Below are positions 44,713 through 57,369 of a stretch of 64,000 nt of DNA, in pieces. The translations under genes and the position numbers were made by a program. The notes under the pieces are model-generated. The model was not told where the DNA came from. It searched no databases and saw only the letters and a program-made list of their open reading frames with translations. Every line of letters starts with the position of its first letter. The first letter of the stretch is position 1. Origin of the DNA: Hofstenia miamia (taxonomy: Eukaryota > Xenacoelomorpha > Acoela); NCBI GenBank assembly GCA_004352715.1, contig SCFE01000055.1, positions 70,693-134,692 on the forward strand, in the 5' to 3' direction.

Positions 44713-47700
44713 GTTAATAGTTCTGAGTTATCACACTTAGGCCACCATTAGCATTTAGAATTTTCAGTAAAACCCGATTAAAACATTCCGTCCTTGCTTG
44801 TAAAAATTAAGTGGCAAGAGGTTTTGAATATCTGTAGATTTATTTATATATTTCCTAAAAATATAAAAATTAAAAACACTATTCAAAAACCTTTCATTAA
44901 ATTTATACTTTGTAACAATTATAAAATAGCTAGAATTAATATTCAAAATAATTTATCAATGATTTTTTTTACCTTAAAATCAACCAAAAAACGCTTATTT
45001 AAATATCAGGTTAATGAATTTTTCCTTTTCAAAAATTTCTTTGGTTATTTATGGTAAACTAATTTGTGTCTTGACAGAATTATTTACATATTGTCATCAT
45101 AAGTACTTGTGAAATCACTGCTTAATATTTCATTTTAATGCTTAAGCAAATAACTCATTATTATTCAATGTTAATCCATTCTTGCAGTTTTTAATAGCTT
45201 TCCTAACAATAACCAAACTGTTTGAAACCAAAAGATGTTCTTTGTCCGCATTTTAAATCAATTTATGGAAATTTTGTCAAATTATATACCAAAAGATGCA
45301 TCTTTTTGCCAAAGTGTATAGATATATATATATATAAAAAGATTCCACAAAAATACTAAAATTATCAAAAATGTTGGCAGCACTTTGTCAAATCTTTGTC
45401 AAAAAATCTTAACAATTTAACTAGGGATATTGATGACAAGGCTGTAAATGAGTCAAAATATTTTGATCCAGCCTGGCCCAACCCAACCCAAAATTGAACT
45501 AATGCATTTTGACGTACTTAAGCCATACAGTGTTATCAAAATGGCACCCAAATATGATCCAATCACTCATTTCAACATCTGCACAGTGTCATTCAAAAAC
45601 CCACATTACTTTGGAAAATTGATTAAATCAAGTATATATATGCTTTTCTATCTTTTTGTTGCTGTGACCCTACCCACCACAAAAGGTTAGGAAGAAGTAT
45701 GAACAAATCCACTTGCATAAATGTTAATTGACAAGTCATAGCTTTCAATAGTTCGCTGTACAATTTTATTCCCTACTAAATAGGATAATTTAGGTTTGCC
45801 AGATTCTCGAGAAGGTAAATAATGACATCTAGAATTTCCGGAGATGAAACCGACTGCTAATTACGATTCATTGGAAAGACATTAAACAATTATTTCAGGA
45901 TTTTAATCATTTTAATTTACATATAATTAGCTGCCCAGTACAGTGTAATGTGCATAGGTAGAAGAGATAAGGTCATTGGCATCAAATACTTTGAAAATCA
46001 GGGGGCTTAAGGATCGAAAAAACTTGTGTGAGTCCATCATCATTAACACTAGAACACCGAGTACTTCTTGAGAATAAATTTGCATCTGATGAAAATATAA
46101 ACAAAATTTCTAGCAATAGCAAATTCAATGAGATTATCAACATATTTGAAAGTATATGTACCTGTTAGTGTTTTTGCTGAGTGATTGATGAAGCAAACAA
46201 ACAAGGATTTAGGTCATTTTAGCCTATTGTCGCGTTGCTAGTGCTAACCTTAAACAGCTTCGGAATTTCTTAAAATATCTTACGATTTCTTGAAAAAGAA
46301 ATAAAGCAGTCATAATCATAACTCTCGAACTGATAAAGATATGCAAATTCGAAAGGTACAAAGGATAGAGAATGTTTCCTCTTTCATCTAAGTTCTAAGA
46401 CATACTTTTGTGAGAATTCTCCAATTCTACTGCCAGCAGCACTGCAACCAGACTTCGTGCATGTCATGACTCAATGGGTTTGGATGGTCTATCTACATAA
46501 ATTGTGCAAGCTGAAGGTAGTTATTGCCCCAATGAACCCCTAGACCTGATGATAGATATCATTGGAAACTTTTTAATAGAAAATAGTTAAACCTTTCATG
46601 TATTTCAGATTCAGCAATGCACCTCAATAGGAACGTTCAACATTAACGAATAGATGCATGAAAAATGACGAATCATTTTAAATAGAAATTGTTTTTAACT
46701 ATTACTACTCTTAAAAATTAAGCTACCGCTCACTTTGTGAGCGACACTCCTGAAAGAGTCTGGGCGGACTAATTAAGATAGGGAAAAAAAGTTCGCCATT
46801 GGTCCCATCTTCTAGAAACCTTAGAATTACATGAACTTTAGCTATTAATGTTCACAGAAAAATAATTGATATCTTTAACTTATGTTTGTCTCGCTAATTT
46901 CATTGCAAATGTCAGCGTCGACTTAGTATATGTACAATAAACTGTTGAAAATTAAAAAGAATGCATAATAATTGGGACAAAATTGATTAAAATGCATTTT
47001 AAAAGATTTTGAAAATTTAGCTAAATATGGTGAACTTTTGGAAGCAGCCAGGGAAATGAGAGGGGACGCTCAACAGGTTACAAGACCAGCCATGGTACTA
47101 CCCATTAGTGCAACGTTCGTCATGTGATGGGTGCACATTCACCAACAATTTTCAAATTTGCTAGTAAGCTTAGAGAAAATTGCTTAAAAATTTAGAAAAA
47201 AATATGTCCGCAAAAATCCAAACGAGAAAACGTTTTCTTCTGTACGCAAGCCAAGTTTCATGAAAAATGATTTCTTGCACAATTTGTTTGCAAATATTTG
47301 TAATAATCTGTCTGAGCTTTCTAATACAAAACAGAATATTTGTAAATATTTCCTTTGAATAAATAGTTTTCTCATTCTTATTTGTAAAATTCTACAACAA
47401 TTGTAATGCTTCAAGTTATTCCCTATTTAAAAAGAGTAAAAAAATTTGCTTCTACTTTGGTTTTTAATAAAGAACCCAATTGCAGTTTTGTATTCAGTTA
47501 GCATTCATTTCTATATGAGGCTAATTTTCAGAAAAATACTGAATTGTTAATCAATTTATATTTAAAAGAATTTAATACATTTCTTGATGTCAAAATGTCA
47601 GTCTTGTTTTGCAAATAGAATGTATTATTGAATACCTAAAATGTGGGAAGAACTTTTCAAAATTCAATGGTCCTTTCAAGGTTTGCTGAAATAACTGAAA

Positions 47701-48890
47701 ATTTCAGTTTGTGGTTAATTACTTTCATTCGGTTATAGAAAGAATAATTGAAGCATTCTTATTTATTGCAATCATTGATATATTATTCCATTGAATTTTG
47801 AAGATTTTATTTAAACACAGAGTAATTATAATATTAATTGTATAACTGTTAGTTTTAAAATTTACTAAAAAAGACCTAAAAATTAAAAGACGGATAAAAG
47901 TTAAGGACACCACACCCAAAAATTTATTTTTAGATAACAGGGGTTTAAGCCACAGTGTAGTCCCTATGACTCTGACAATAACAAATAGAAACCATCCATA
48001 AAAGAAAATTTGTAAGCTTGTATATAAAACTATCCAATTTGATCGAAAAATTGGCCTTAACTAATCGTTTTCTTATTTCATACTTTTAAGAATTAAATCA
48101 CAAGGATGAAAATATGATAGAGTTTGCGTAGTTTTAAAGGCTTTAGATAAGCAGTGTGTTTTCGATATACACAGTACAGAAAATTGTTTTAATCAAATGC
48201 GAATTACAAATTTGAGTGTGTAATTTGAATTCAGAAGCCTCAGAACTTAAATGGTGACAATGAACCTACTAGTATATATAAATTGATATATTTTATTTAT
48301 GTCTTCTGGTTTAAAGTGCCATTAATATTTGTCATGTAGCACTGGATTACAAGGCTTTACCAATCCCCGGAGAGTCTCAGAATTCCGGAATTTGAAAATT
48401 TCCGAATCGCAGTACCGGGATTAGAAAACAGACCCGGGAATTACATCCCAAATTTCGAACCCTGGCGAAATTTCAATACTAAATGTTCAAATAATTATAA
48501 AGTTTTGAGTCCATTAAAGTAAAAAAGAACCTTGAGTGTTTCTTGATTTGTGCAAGGATCTACCAAACACATTGAGGCGTGCCGTGCGCAAGTTCAGACG
48601 TCGCGAACCGATTTTCAAATATCCCCTGGCTGCTTAAGGTCAATGGTATTAAGAAATATTTATTAGCCTTGAAAACAAAACCATATGTTCCAACGCAGTA
48701 CTTTAAAAAATCAAACTAATTTATTTTTTCTCATTAACACATTGAAAATTTTTAAAACTAGCAGTAAAATAGCCTAGGAATTTCTGAAAATTGTTAATCG
48801 TGTTTGAAAAATATTTTAGCGATTATAACCCACTAACTAATAAAGATATCTAAAATTTAAAAAATTATAAGATCGACGATTTTTTCCTTA
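43985..48890. other. Gene-poor stretch with one (TA)n array
   Basis: A (TA)n microsatellite at 44571-44710 contains a 98-N gap (44582-44679). An 80-codon frame at 45448-45690 and others at 47184-47414 and 47725-47919 have no recognised domain. A CCCGGGA/TTCCGGAA-rich patch lies at 48365-48470 and is probably repeat-derived. Confidence 0.5.
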
Positions 48891-48899
48891 TTCAGTTTT

Positions 48900-49280
48900 G
48901 TTAGGACCACACCTTGTGGCGGTTCATTGAAACTCCAAGACCTCTAACATTGTGCACGGCACCCCTCAAAGATGTTGGGAGCATGGGTGGAACTGGTCGT
49001 CCTGTGTAGGTTTTAGGGAAATCAACTTGACCAGTATACAACCGGTAAGAAATGTATCCTAACTTCCAAAATTGATTAGTCCCCAATAAGTGGGCTTTTT
49101 AGTGTTTTGTATATGAATACACAAATAAATAGATTAAAAACAGATTGTCGTAAATATGTACAAATTCATTAATATATATTTATGTTCATTACTTCCTTGA
49201 GAACAATAATTGATTTCAGGCGTCGCTTTGTCCATTTACCTGTTCAAATATCTTGACCCAACCGCTTCCAACCATGGTTG
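48900..49280 (-). repeat. Dispersed ~400-bp repeat, copy 2
   Basis: Inverted partner of 41470-41870. A 61-codon minus frame at 48901-49086 (WKLGYISYRLYTGQVDFPKT and PVPPMLPTSLRG) is open here, while copy 1 has a stop after TGRP. Differences between the copies leave the encoded words similar, which hints at former coding. Confidence 0.7.
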
Positions 49281-49506
49281 GGAGGTCTATCTACTCATAA
49301 AGCAGCTAAATTTTGTTGTTGATACCATGCCTTTAAGCCTTATCATTACCTGAATATAAATTATATAGAGAATTTAAACTTTTCAAAAATCCAAATTTTC
49401 CAGAAAAAATATTTAATCTTTTCAAGAACTTCAGTCACAGTATTGCAACTTTAGTACCATTTTTCAGCATTAAATTCAAGCAGGTTCACAAATAGGGATG
49501 TCCATC

Positions 49507-51582
49507 CAGGGAGATTTGTAGTAAAGCATTGCAATGAATATTGGAGAAAGGAAAAATTGCAATAGGTATTTGGCAACATTTTTGTTTACCAATAATTATT
49601 TTGCAATATTTTGCAATATTAAAAACTCAATGTTAATAGCATGTGTTTAGTTTAGTGCCAAATAATACTAATGTCAATTTAAATACTAGCTGAGCTCAAA
49701 AGATGATTTATGTGTTTGTAATACTACTGTGCTTTAACCGTAAGTAACAAAAAATGGCAAAATGTTTTGATGCTTTAGAATCGCTGATTGAAATTAAGGA
49801 AAATTTGCATTTCCAAATTTCTCGGCAAAAATCATCTTGTTTTCTTAGCTAAAGCAAAACTAGCAATGCAATAAATAGTCTTTCAACTAAATTAAATGTT
49901 GGTAACAGAAACCGGAGATCATAAAATTGCGAATTTAATTTCCAAAATCCGATATTTATGCGTTTTTTAGTTAAAAGAAAATTAGCAAAATCAAGTATTC
50001 ATTATTGCTTGTAGCTATATCTACAATTATTAATCTATTTTGAGATGATAAGCTATAAATTTATTAGTATTTGCTATTTCATTTTTAACAGTTAACGCGG
50101 TTTGAGGTACTTTTCGTACCCAGAGCTTTTAATTCTTCAACAGTTTTGAAAGTTTTTTTATGAAACTTGTTGATTTTTTTAACTTAATATGAAAATCATA
50201 GAAATAATATACTTCCAAGTCTTAACATAATTTGAGCACAACCTAAAATATTGTTGTATACTACGTAAAGACGGTTGAGTAACTTTTGTACCCCAGACAT
50301 TCTGACTAAATAGATTGATTCTTGTATCTTGAAAAGTGGAATGTGCAACACAATCTTTTACAATTCAATTATATAAACATAGTATTATCTAGGAACTTAC
50401 TCTAGATTGAATGACTTCACGACCTTCTATATAGTAGGCTTAGGTAATTGACAAATATTATCAACACAATTGAAACATTTTGAAAACAGATAGAAAGTCT
50501 AATGATAAAGCCCTTGCCAATAGTAATGCTAATCATGTAATAGCCAGATCAAATTCTATTTACTGATTCTCCAAAATGAATAAAATATTGGAGTATTTTG
50601 GCAAAAAACGATTTGCAAAAGTAGTTGTAGACGGATATTCCACAATAATACGACATTTTGTATAAATTCCAGGAGGATTGGTTAAAGACTAATCTGGCGG
50701 AGTTTTTTTGTTATTTAAATTGCTTAGAAAGTTCCAGAAAATTTTGAAATTTTCATTCCCAAGCTTTAAGATGTTCGTTGTTTTTGGCCTGACCCAAGCC
50801 CACAACTCACTTACTGCCTCAAAATGGTCTAGACCGGTTCGACAGTAGGTCCAATTTGGCTTAATTGTTCAACCTAGGCCTGCAATTTTTAGTCAAATAG
50901 TCCGTATTTTATTAAAACTAATCAAAACTTTTAGCAAACACAAATCATATGGAAAAACAAACTACATACACAAGCCGCAAAAAAATTCATAATATACATG
51001 GAATATATTTAAAATATACTATTTGGCAAGACTAGACAAAGATTGTGGCCCTCACTTCAACCAGCAGTTCATTAATTTCTGGCCTACATTAATACTGAAT
51101 TTTTTTGTCCCGGCCCAACCTGTGGCCCACTTGGGCCCTGTAGTCCCGCACCATATTTAGTACAACCAGGATTTTTTCCACCCTTGCTCATTCATAGGAA
51201 ATATTGCGTATGACGTAAGTGAGTCACTTATGATGACCCAGTATTGCTGGCCTCGTCGGCAGTCAAAAGAACATAAGAAGGCTGAATAACAGATTATGCT
51301 TCATTTGACCAAGTTAAGAAACTGCTTTGTGTAACCCGCATCTTTATAAAATTTGCTTACGCAATAAGTTTTTCGAATTATTATATATCTGTGGGATACA
51401 AAAAGTACCCCAAACCATGTTCACGTAGTAAAAAAGTAAACCGTTTACAACTGTTAAATTATTGCAAATTATTGTAATAAATTGGAATTAATTTCCAATA
51501 TATTATTATTTACAAATAAATATATAATGCAATCCACATATTGCAATATATTGCAAAACCAACTCATTATTGCAAACCCCTG
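49507..51582. mobile_element. Possible hAT-like element with internal inverted repeats
   Basis: The left end CAGGGAGATTTG and right end (reverse complement) CAGGGGTTTGC are hAT-like, and TTGCAATATT words cluster near both ends. No clean 8-bp duplication was found (flanks ..CCATC and CATCAATG share only CATC), so the boundaries are weak. Inside, a GGTACTTTTCGTACC-type box occurs at about 50105-50125, 50270-50300 and, inverted, 51395-51440. No transposase is visible. Confidence 0.35.
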
Positions 51583-52308
51583 CATCAATGACTCATGATT
51601 TCCAAATTTCCTAATATGCTTGGGGAAAGTTCCTTGAAAATGTTTATCCTTTTAAAAGGACACCAGGCAAAATTTTGGAAATACTCAGAGGCGAGTCTGG
51701 GGTCTATAAACTAGGTGGGCTATAGCTAATTAACACCATCGGCAAAAACAATTTGATTTTATCAGATATAAATTTCTCATTTAATAGTTTGGTCACTCTA
51801 GAAGTGGCGTATCAAACTGCCTAATTAATTATAATTTTGGTTTATTCAGTGCGGGCCTTAGCTTATGCGTGGCCCGAGGCAAAATATGACATATAAGTAA
51901 ACTTAAAAATTAATGATAACGACGTGCCTGTTATTATAATGTGGATTTCGCATCTTACTTGTTGGGAAATTTTAATATTTGTATTCTTTGCAAAGAGTAA
52001 GTGTTTAGAGGTCCATGGAACATATCAATTTTTCGAACTTATTATTATATGTGCAAAAAAGAAAAAAAATCTACTTTATGACATCAAGAGAATGTTTCAT
52101 TGGGTGGGCTATAGAGTAGACTCGCCCCTGGAAATACTGAAAGTAAATTCGAATTGTACCAATTGCGTAAAAACGAATGACTGAATGATAGAAATAAATA
52201 CTAAAATAATCGCGTAATGCAAATTCACTTCTCTCAACGTAATAACGGGACGTTCAGCGTTGTTAATGTCACAATAGTTTAGATATTAACAATCGCTGTT
52301 ACTTTAGC

Positions 52309-53277
52309 ATGTCGAAAGCCAACTATGGAATATTGTGCGCGGTGCTGTACATTTTTCTTCAACCGCTTCTCTTCATAGAGATCAAAATTTTATATTACAT
52401 TAACAAAATGACTGTTCTTTGGACTAGAGGTTTCGTTCTTTGTGGAATTGCATTTCCAATTCTTTGCTACTCAGGTAAACCAGATTTGTATAAAAGAATA
52501 CGAACAAATATCTATCCACTCATTTTACAAAGTGTCGCTTCTTCCTTCACTGCATCAATTATGATATTAAGTATTTCTTACATACCAATACATATCACTC
52601 GAGCCATTTTTCTTTTGCAACCAGTTTTCATATCACTTATTTCATATTGGTTTTTGAAATATCGTCTAAACCTATTTCAGACAATTTTAATATTCTTAAT
52701 TATCATGGGTTCCATCATGATTCTTCAACCTCCACCAATTCAATATTTTGTGGACAACAGCAATCAAAAGGTAAGTATTTACACACAATTTTCTCCAAAT
52801 GAGACGCCTATTCAATATTATTTAAGTTGCTTGCTCATTATTTTTGCTGTTTTAACGTCTTCAATTACTTCATGTTACACAAACAAATTGGGACGTCAAC
52901 TAGAAGTTGAAGTCCTTGTAATTTCAGGTGTCTTTATTTCGACAATTGTGTTTTTTATACTTTCTGCTTACTTTGGAGAAATTGTTCCGTGTAGTACATC
53001 AGACGCAATTGTAGTTTTGATTATTGCTGCCTCCACTTACATTGTTTCATTTTTGCGCTGTTTTTCAATGGCCAATGAAAATCCAACAATAGTGTCTGCA
53101 ATATTCACCGGGAGTTTGGCTGTAACCGTAGTGTACAACGCGTTGTTCATCGGGGATTACACCAATTGGCTGGCATGGATTGGACTTACACTGAACAGTG
53201 TATTAATTTTGCTGCTAACTTTAAATTCTTTCATTGAACCCTATCTACCAAATGTTTTGAAAACAGAATTGTGTTAA
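52309..53277 (+). CDS. DMT-superfamily transporter (EamA / SLC35G-like)
   Basis: An intact 322-residue integral membrane protein with about ten transmembrane helices arranged as two EamA repeats. The first repeat closes with TASIMILSISYIPIHITRAI and FLLQPVFISLISYWFLKYRL (about 81-120), the typical ALxYxPxxxAxxIxxxxPVFxxL pattern. The second closes with ENPTIVSAIFTGSLAVTVV (about 257-275). A soluble loop with a possible NET glycosylation site lies at about 141-166. Family members move nucleotide sugars or organic solutes across membranes; the substrate cannot be told here, and SLC35G-like is the closest description. The start is the first Met; Met34 is less likely because it would remove helix 1. 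No introns. AATAAA follows at 53291-53296. The neighbours are all non-coding. Confidence 0.88.
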   Translation: MSKANYGILCAVLYIFLQPLLFIEIKILYYINKMTVLWTRGFVLCGIAFPILCYSGKPDLYKRIRTNIYPLILQSVASSFTASIMILSISYIPIHITRAIFLLQPVFISLISYWFLKYRLNLFQTILIFLIIMGSIMILQPPPIQYFVDNSNQKVSIYTQFSPNETPIQYYLSCLLIIFAVLTSSITSCYTNKLGRQLEVEVLVISGVFISTIVFFILSAYFGEIVPCSTSDAIVVLIIAASTYIVSFLRCFSMANENPTIVSAIFTGSLAVTVVYNALFIGDYTNWLAWIGLTLNSVLILLLTLNSFIEPYLPNVLKTELC

Positions 53278-53290
53278 TTTCAGTAAATTG

Positions 53291-53296
53291 AATAAA
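53291..53296 (+). promoter_or_regulatory. Polyadenylation signal of the transporter gene
   Basis: AATAAA 14 bases after the TAA stop. Confidence 0.5.
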
Positions 53297-53471
53297 AATT
53301 CACTACATTTCTTCTGCATCACTCAGTATTATTAATTAATAATAATCAACTATGGTCGAAATAATCTATTATAGCTAACATTTTAGTTAACAAAATCGTT
53401 TGCATAACGTGTAAATCAAGTGAATTTATGCATTTACATGCATACCATTTGAATAACAAGTTGTATAGTTG

Positions 53472-53494
53472 GTATGCCGTCTACACCGGCATAC
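53472..53494. other. Short perfect hairpin
   Basis: GTATGCCG and CGGCATAC form an 8-bp perfect stem with a 7-base loop (tctacac). It lies between the transporter gene and the satellite. Function unknown; a terminus of a small repeat is possible. Confidence 0.4.
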
Positions 53495-53513
53495 GAGGTA
53501 AATGACTAAAAAA

Positions 53514-55160
53514 GAAGAAGTAGAAAACATATATTACTTAGAAAAACATTNNNNNNNNNNNNNNNNNNNNNNNNNNNNNNNNNNNNNNNNNNNNNNNNNN
53601 NNNNNNNNNNNNNNNNNNNNNNNNNNNNNNNNNNNNNNNNNNNNNNNNNNNNNNNNNNNNNNNNNNNNNNNNNNNNNNNNNNNNNNNNNNNNNNNNNNNN
53701 NNNNNNNNNNNNNNNNNNNNNNNNNNNNNNNNNNNNNNNNNNNNNNNNNNNNNNNNNNNNNNNNNNNNNNNNNNNNNNNNNNNNNNNNNNNNNNNNNNNN
53801 NNNNNNNNNNNNNNNNNNNNNNNNNNNNNNNNNNNNNNNNNNNNNNNNNNNNNNNNNNNNNNNNNNNNNNNNNNNNNNNNNNNNNNNNNNNNNNNNNNNN
53901 NNNNNNNNNNNNNNNNNNNNNNNNNNNNNNNNNNNNNNNNNNNNNNNNNNNNNNNNNNNNNNNNNNNNNNNNNNNNNNNNNNNNNNNNNNNNNNNNNNNN
54001 NNNNNNNNNNNNNNNNNNNNNNNNNNNNNNNNNNNNNNNNNNNNNNNNNNNNNNNNNNNNNNNNNNNNNNNNNNNNNNNNNNNNNNNNNNNNNNNNNNNN
54101 NNNNNNNNNNNNNNNNNNNNNNNNNNNNNNNNNNNNNNNNNNNNNNNNNNNNNNNNNNNNNNNNNNNNNNNNNNNNNNNNNNNNNNNNNNNNNNNNNNNN
54201 NNNNNNNNNNNNNNNNNNNNNNNNNNNNNNNNNNNNNNNNNNNNNNNNNNNNNNNNNNNNNNNNNNNNNNNNNNNNNNNNNNNNNNNNNNNNNNNNNNNN
54301 NNNNNNNNNNNNNNNNNNNNNNNNNNNNNNNNNNNNNNNNNNNNNNNNNNNNNNNNNNNNNNNNNNNNNNNNNNNNNNNNNNNNNNNNNNNNNNNNNNNN
54401 NNNNNNNNNNNNNNNNNNNNNNNNNNNNNNNNNNNNNNNNNNNNNNNNNNNNNNNNNNNNNNNNNNNNNNNNNNNNNNNNNNNNNNNNNNNNNNNNCTTA
54501 TCAAGTGTTAAGTAGAAAACATATATTGCTTAGGAAAACATTTGAATTTAGGATTGTCATAAGGTTGTTCTTGTATATGCCTGTATATATGTCTAATTAA
54601 TTTTATAGTAAACAACATGTATTTGAAGAGATTTGTGTATTTTCAGCAATGTATTTAAATTTAGGATCGCCGGAAGTCTGTTCTTGTATATTGCTTAAAA
54701 AGTGTTAAGTAGAAAACATATATTGTTTAGAGAAATGTTTTGATTTGCGATCAAAATAAGATTGTCCTTGTATGTTTCTTCTTAATTTTTAAGTAGAAAA
54801 CATATTGCTTAAAGAAATATTTGAACTTAGGAACGCCTTAAGGTATTTCTTAAGGTATTCTTATTTTTAAGCAGAAATCACATATTGCTTAGAGAAACGT
54901 TTGAATTTAAGAGAGCTGAAATGTTGTTCTTTGCCTGCATACTCTGTTTAACATAATTCAATGTAAAACATATATTTCTTTGACAAATGTATAATTTTCG
55001 AACAACTGTTCACTGCTTTTGCATATCCAGACTTCTGGATTTCTACATAAAATGTAATTTCTATGATAAATGTGTAATTTCAAACAGTTGTGGCTTACTT
55101 TAGATAGTGGGATATTTGAATTTCAGAATGAAACGTATGTTTATTTGACAAATGTACTGA
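53514..55160 (+). repeat. Degenerate tandem repeat (satellite) around a gap
   Basis: Units beginning AAGTAGAAAACATATATTGC followed by TTAGAGAAA and TTTGAATTTAGGA recur at about 53516, 54509, 54704, 54795, 54869 and 54962, spaced roughly 75-195 bases. A 946-N gap (53551-54496) falls inside the array, as expected for a repeat that could not be assembled. Units become less alike to the right. Confidence 0.75.
53551..54496. other. Assembly gap (946 N)
   Basis: N run inside the tandem repeat. Confidence 0.98.
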
Positions 55161-55169
55161 AATTAGTAA

Positions 55170-57060
55170 AATTAGCAGTTATTTGCAACTTGTCCAATTT
55201 GGACTAAATTTTCTCGAAAATAGAACATATGAATTTCCTAAAACTTTTATATATTACAAAGAAAGGCTCATTCTTCAATATGTAATATTGTGTTATATCA
55301 CTGCAATCCTGTGAGGAGGCCTATTAAAGGCTAAAAATATAGGTTTTTGGCCAAACTACTGTAGACCACACTCAATCCCAAAAGCAGTGTTGCTTATAAC
55401 AATATGTAAAGTCCAAATATAAATTTTCATTGAAATCTGTTAATAATTGGCCGAGATACAGGCCAAAATATGGAATTTTAGGCTTTTATTTGAGGCTATT
55501 TCTTAAGAAAACCTTTCTGCAGAAATTTTTTAAATTTCAATATATTTTCAGAAAACATGTAGATTTTTATTATATATGACGTGCTAAGCCTACATTAACT
55601 TGTAGCAAAGGCCATATTAGGTTTTTCAATTTTAGGCTTTTTAAATTTGGCTTCAGCCAAAATATATATTTCATTAATTTCATATTTTCCATTTTGATTT
55701 CATTTAATAATGAGCATATTTTGAAAATATCATCAAATTCCCAACAATTTATAAGAATTTATTGTCAAAAATGTGCGAAAATTGCGCACACTTTAAATGA
55801 CCTTATCAGCCAGCCTGCCAAAACTGTATTATTTTCGAATTTAAATAATAATTGTGGAACCAATTATCATTATACAACATTTTTATTAAGAAGTGAAATG
55901 TGCAGTTTGGTCTTACCTAAAGCATATGGAGAAATTGAGAACATCATTTTTGTAAATGTTGTAGCCATCTAACGGATCTATTTGAAAATTTATATTGCCA
56001 GCAAAATTAAAATTTACAATTTATGCTAACAGAAAATGCGTTGTAGGAATTAATTATAGCATTCTCTTATCGAATGCCAGCAAAGCTGTTACCATAAATA
56101 TTTAGCGCGCGGCAAAATGAATCAATAACAACCTATAAGAGCTTTTATGAGCATTTTCTAAACAGTGGATATAGTTATTTTGACATCTACGTCTAAACAA
56201 ACAAAACCGTTAATCCTATTTAAAGTATTGCAACTACTAGATGNNNNNNNNNNNNNNNNNNNNNNNNNNNNNNNNNNNNNNNNNNNNNNNNNNNNNNNNN
56301 NNNNNNNNNNNNNNNNNNNNNNNNNNNNNNNNNNNNNNNNNNNNNNNNNNNNNNNNNNNNNNNNNNNNNNNNNNNNNNNNNNNNNNNNNNNNNNNNNNNN
56401 NNNNNNNNNNNNNNNNNNNNNNNNNNNNNNNNNNNNNNNNNNNNNNNNNNNNNNNNNNNNNNNNNNNNNNNNNNNNNNNNNNNNNNNNNNNNNNNNNNNN
56501 NNNNNNNNNNNNNNNNNNNNNNNNAAATTTGTTGTTTTTGCCCTTAGAAAATTCCACTATTCAGGGAGACATCTAGCGAAAAAATTAGGAATTTCGACTA
56601 GAATTTCTGTGCTTCAATTTCTCCATATGTGCGAATACATAAATTACTAAAAATTTTAAAATTTGATCATACTATGGACCCTCAATTTAAAAAGTCAAAA
56701 AATTGCATTTTTGCCAATACCCCAAAGCCTATTGCTCTGGGCACATTCATTGAAATTTTGCAAAATCGTAATACAATTGCGCACATGTGTGCCATGTTAA
56801 ATTATGAAAAAAATGAGACAATTATGGCACCAAATTTTTCGAATTTCCCATATCCTTGCCACTAGCAATGACTACGTCATTTTCCAACTACGTTGACTAC
56901 GTCAGCTCCGTTTCCAAATGACGTCAGTTTTAGTCATTTACCTTTGATAAAGCATTTTTGAACACACAATAAAACAAACTTTACTATGTTAAAAAGTGTT
57001 CAAACAAACCATAATTTTCCTGAATTACACGCCAACATCTTAATACAAAATTATTAAAGC
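55170..57060. other. Non-coding stretch with a gap
   Basis: Includes a 281-N gap (56244-56524). Frames at 55694-55972 and 56629-56865 have no domain. A patch at 56870-56930 contains GACTACGTCA twice and a TGACGTCA palindrome at 56919-56926. Confidence 0.5.
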
Positions 57061-57357
57061 ATAGTGTAACATCCTGTACCAGGCTTTATCACTGTTGATT
57101 CACTTGTTACCTTGTAACATTGACTGTGTTATTGCGGGTAAGGATTTACTTGTTGTTACTGCTTGCTTAGTTTCTTTTAACACATTACGTAATCAAAGTG
57201 TTATATTTACTTGCAACCAGAAACTGTCACTAGTTGTTCATTCAATATTATATGTAGCCATTACCGAAATATATTGGCTTTATAAAATAAATATCGAACA
57301 ACTTCCTAACCTACTTTTACAATTACTACATGTAAGGTCATTATCGGTCGATTATAG

Positions 57358-57368
57358 NNNNNNNNNNN
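57358..57368. other. Short gap (11 N)
   Basis: N run left of the 3' LTR. Confidence 0.98.
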
Positions 57369-57369
57369 T

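Noticed and set aside
48365-48470. tRNA or other RNA gene in GC-richer patches (48.4, 42.7, 50.8 kb)
   Set aside because: Box B-like words occur, but no cloverleaf or box A at the right distance could be formed.
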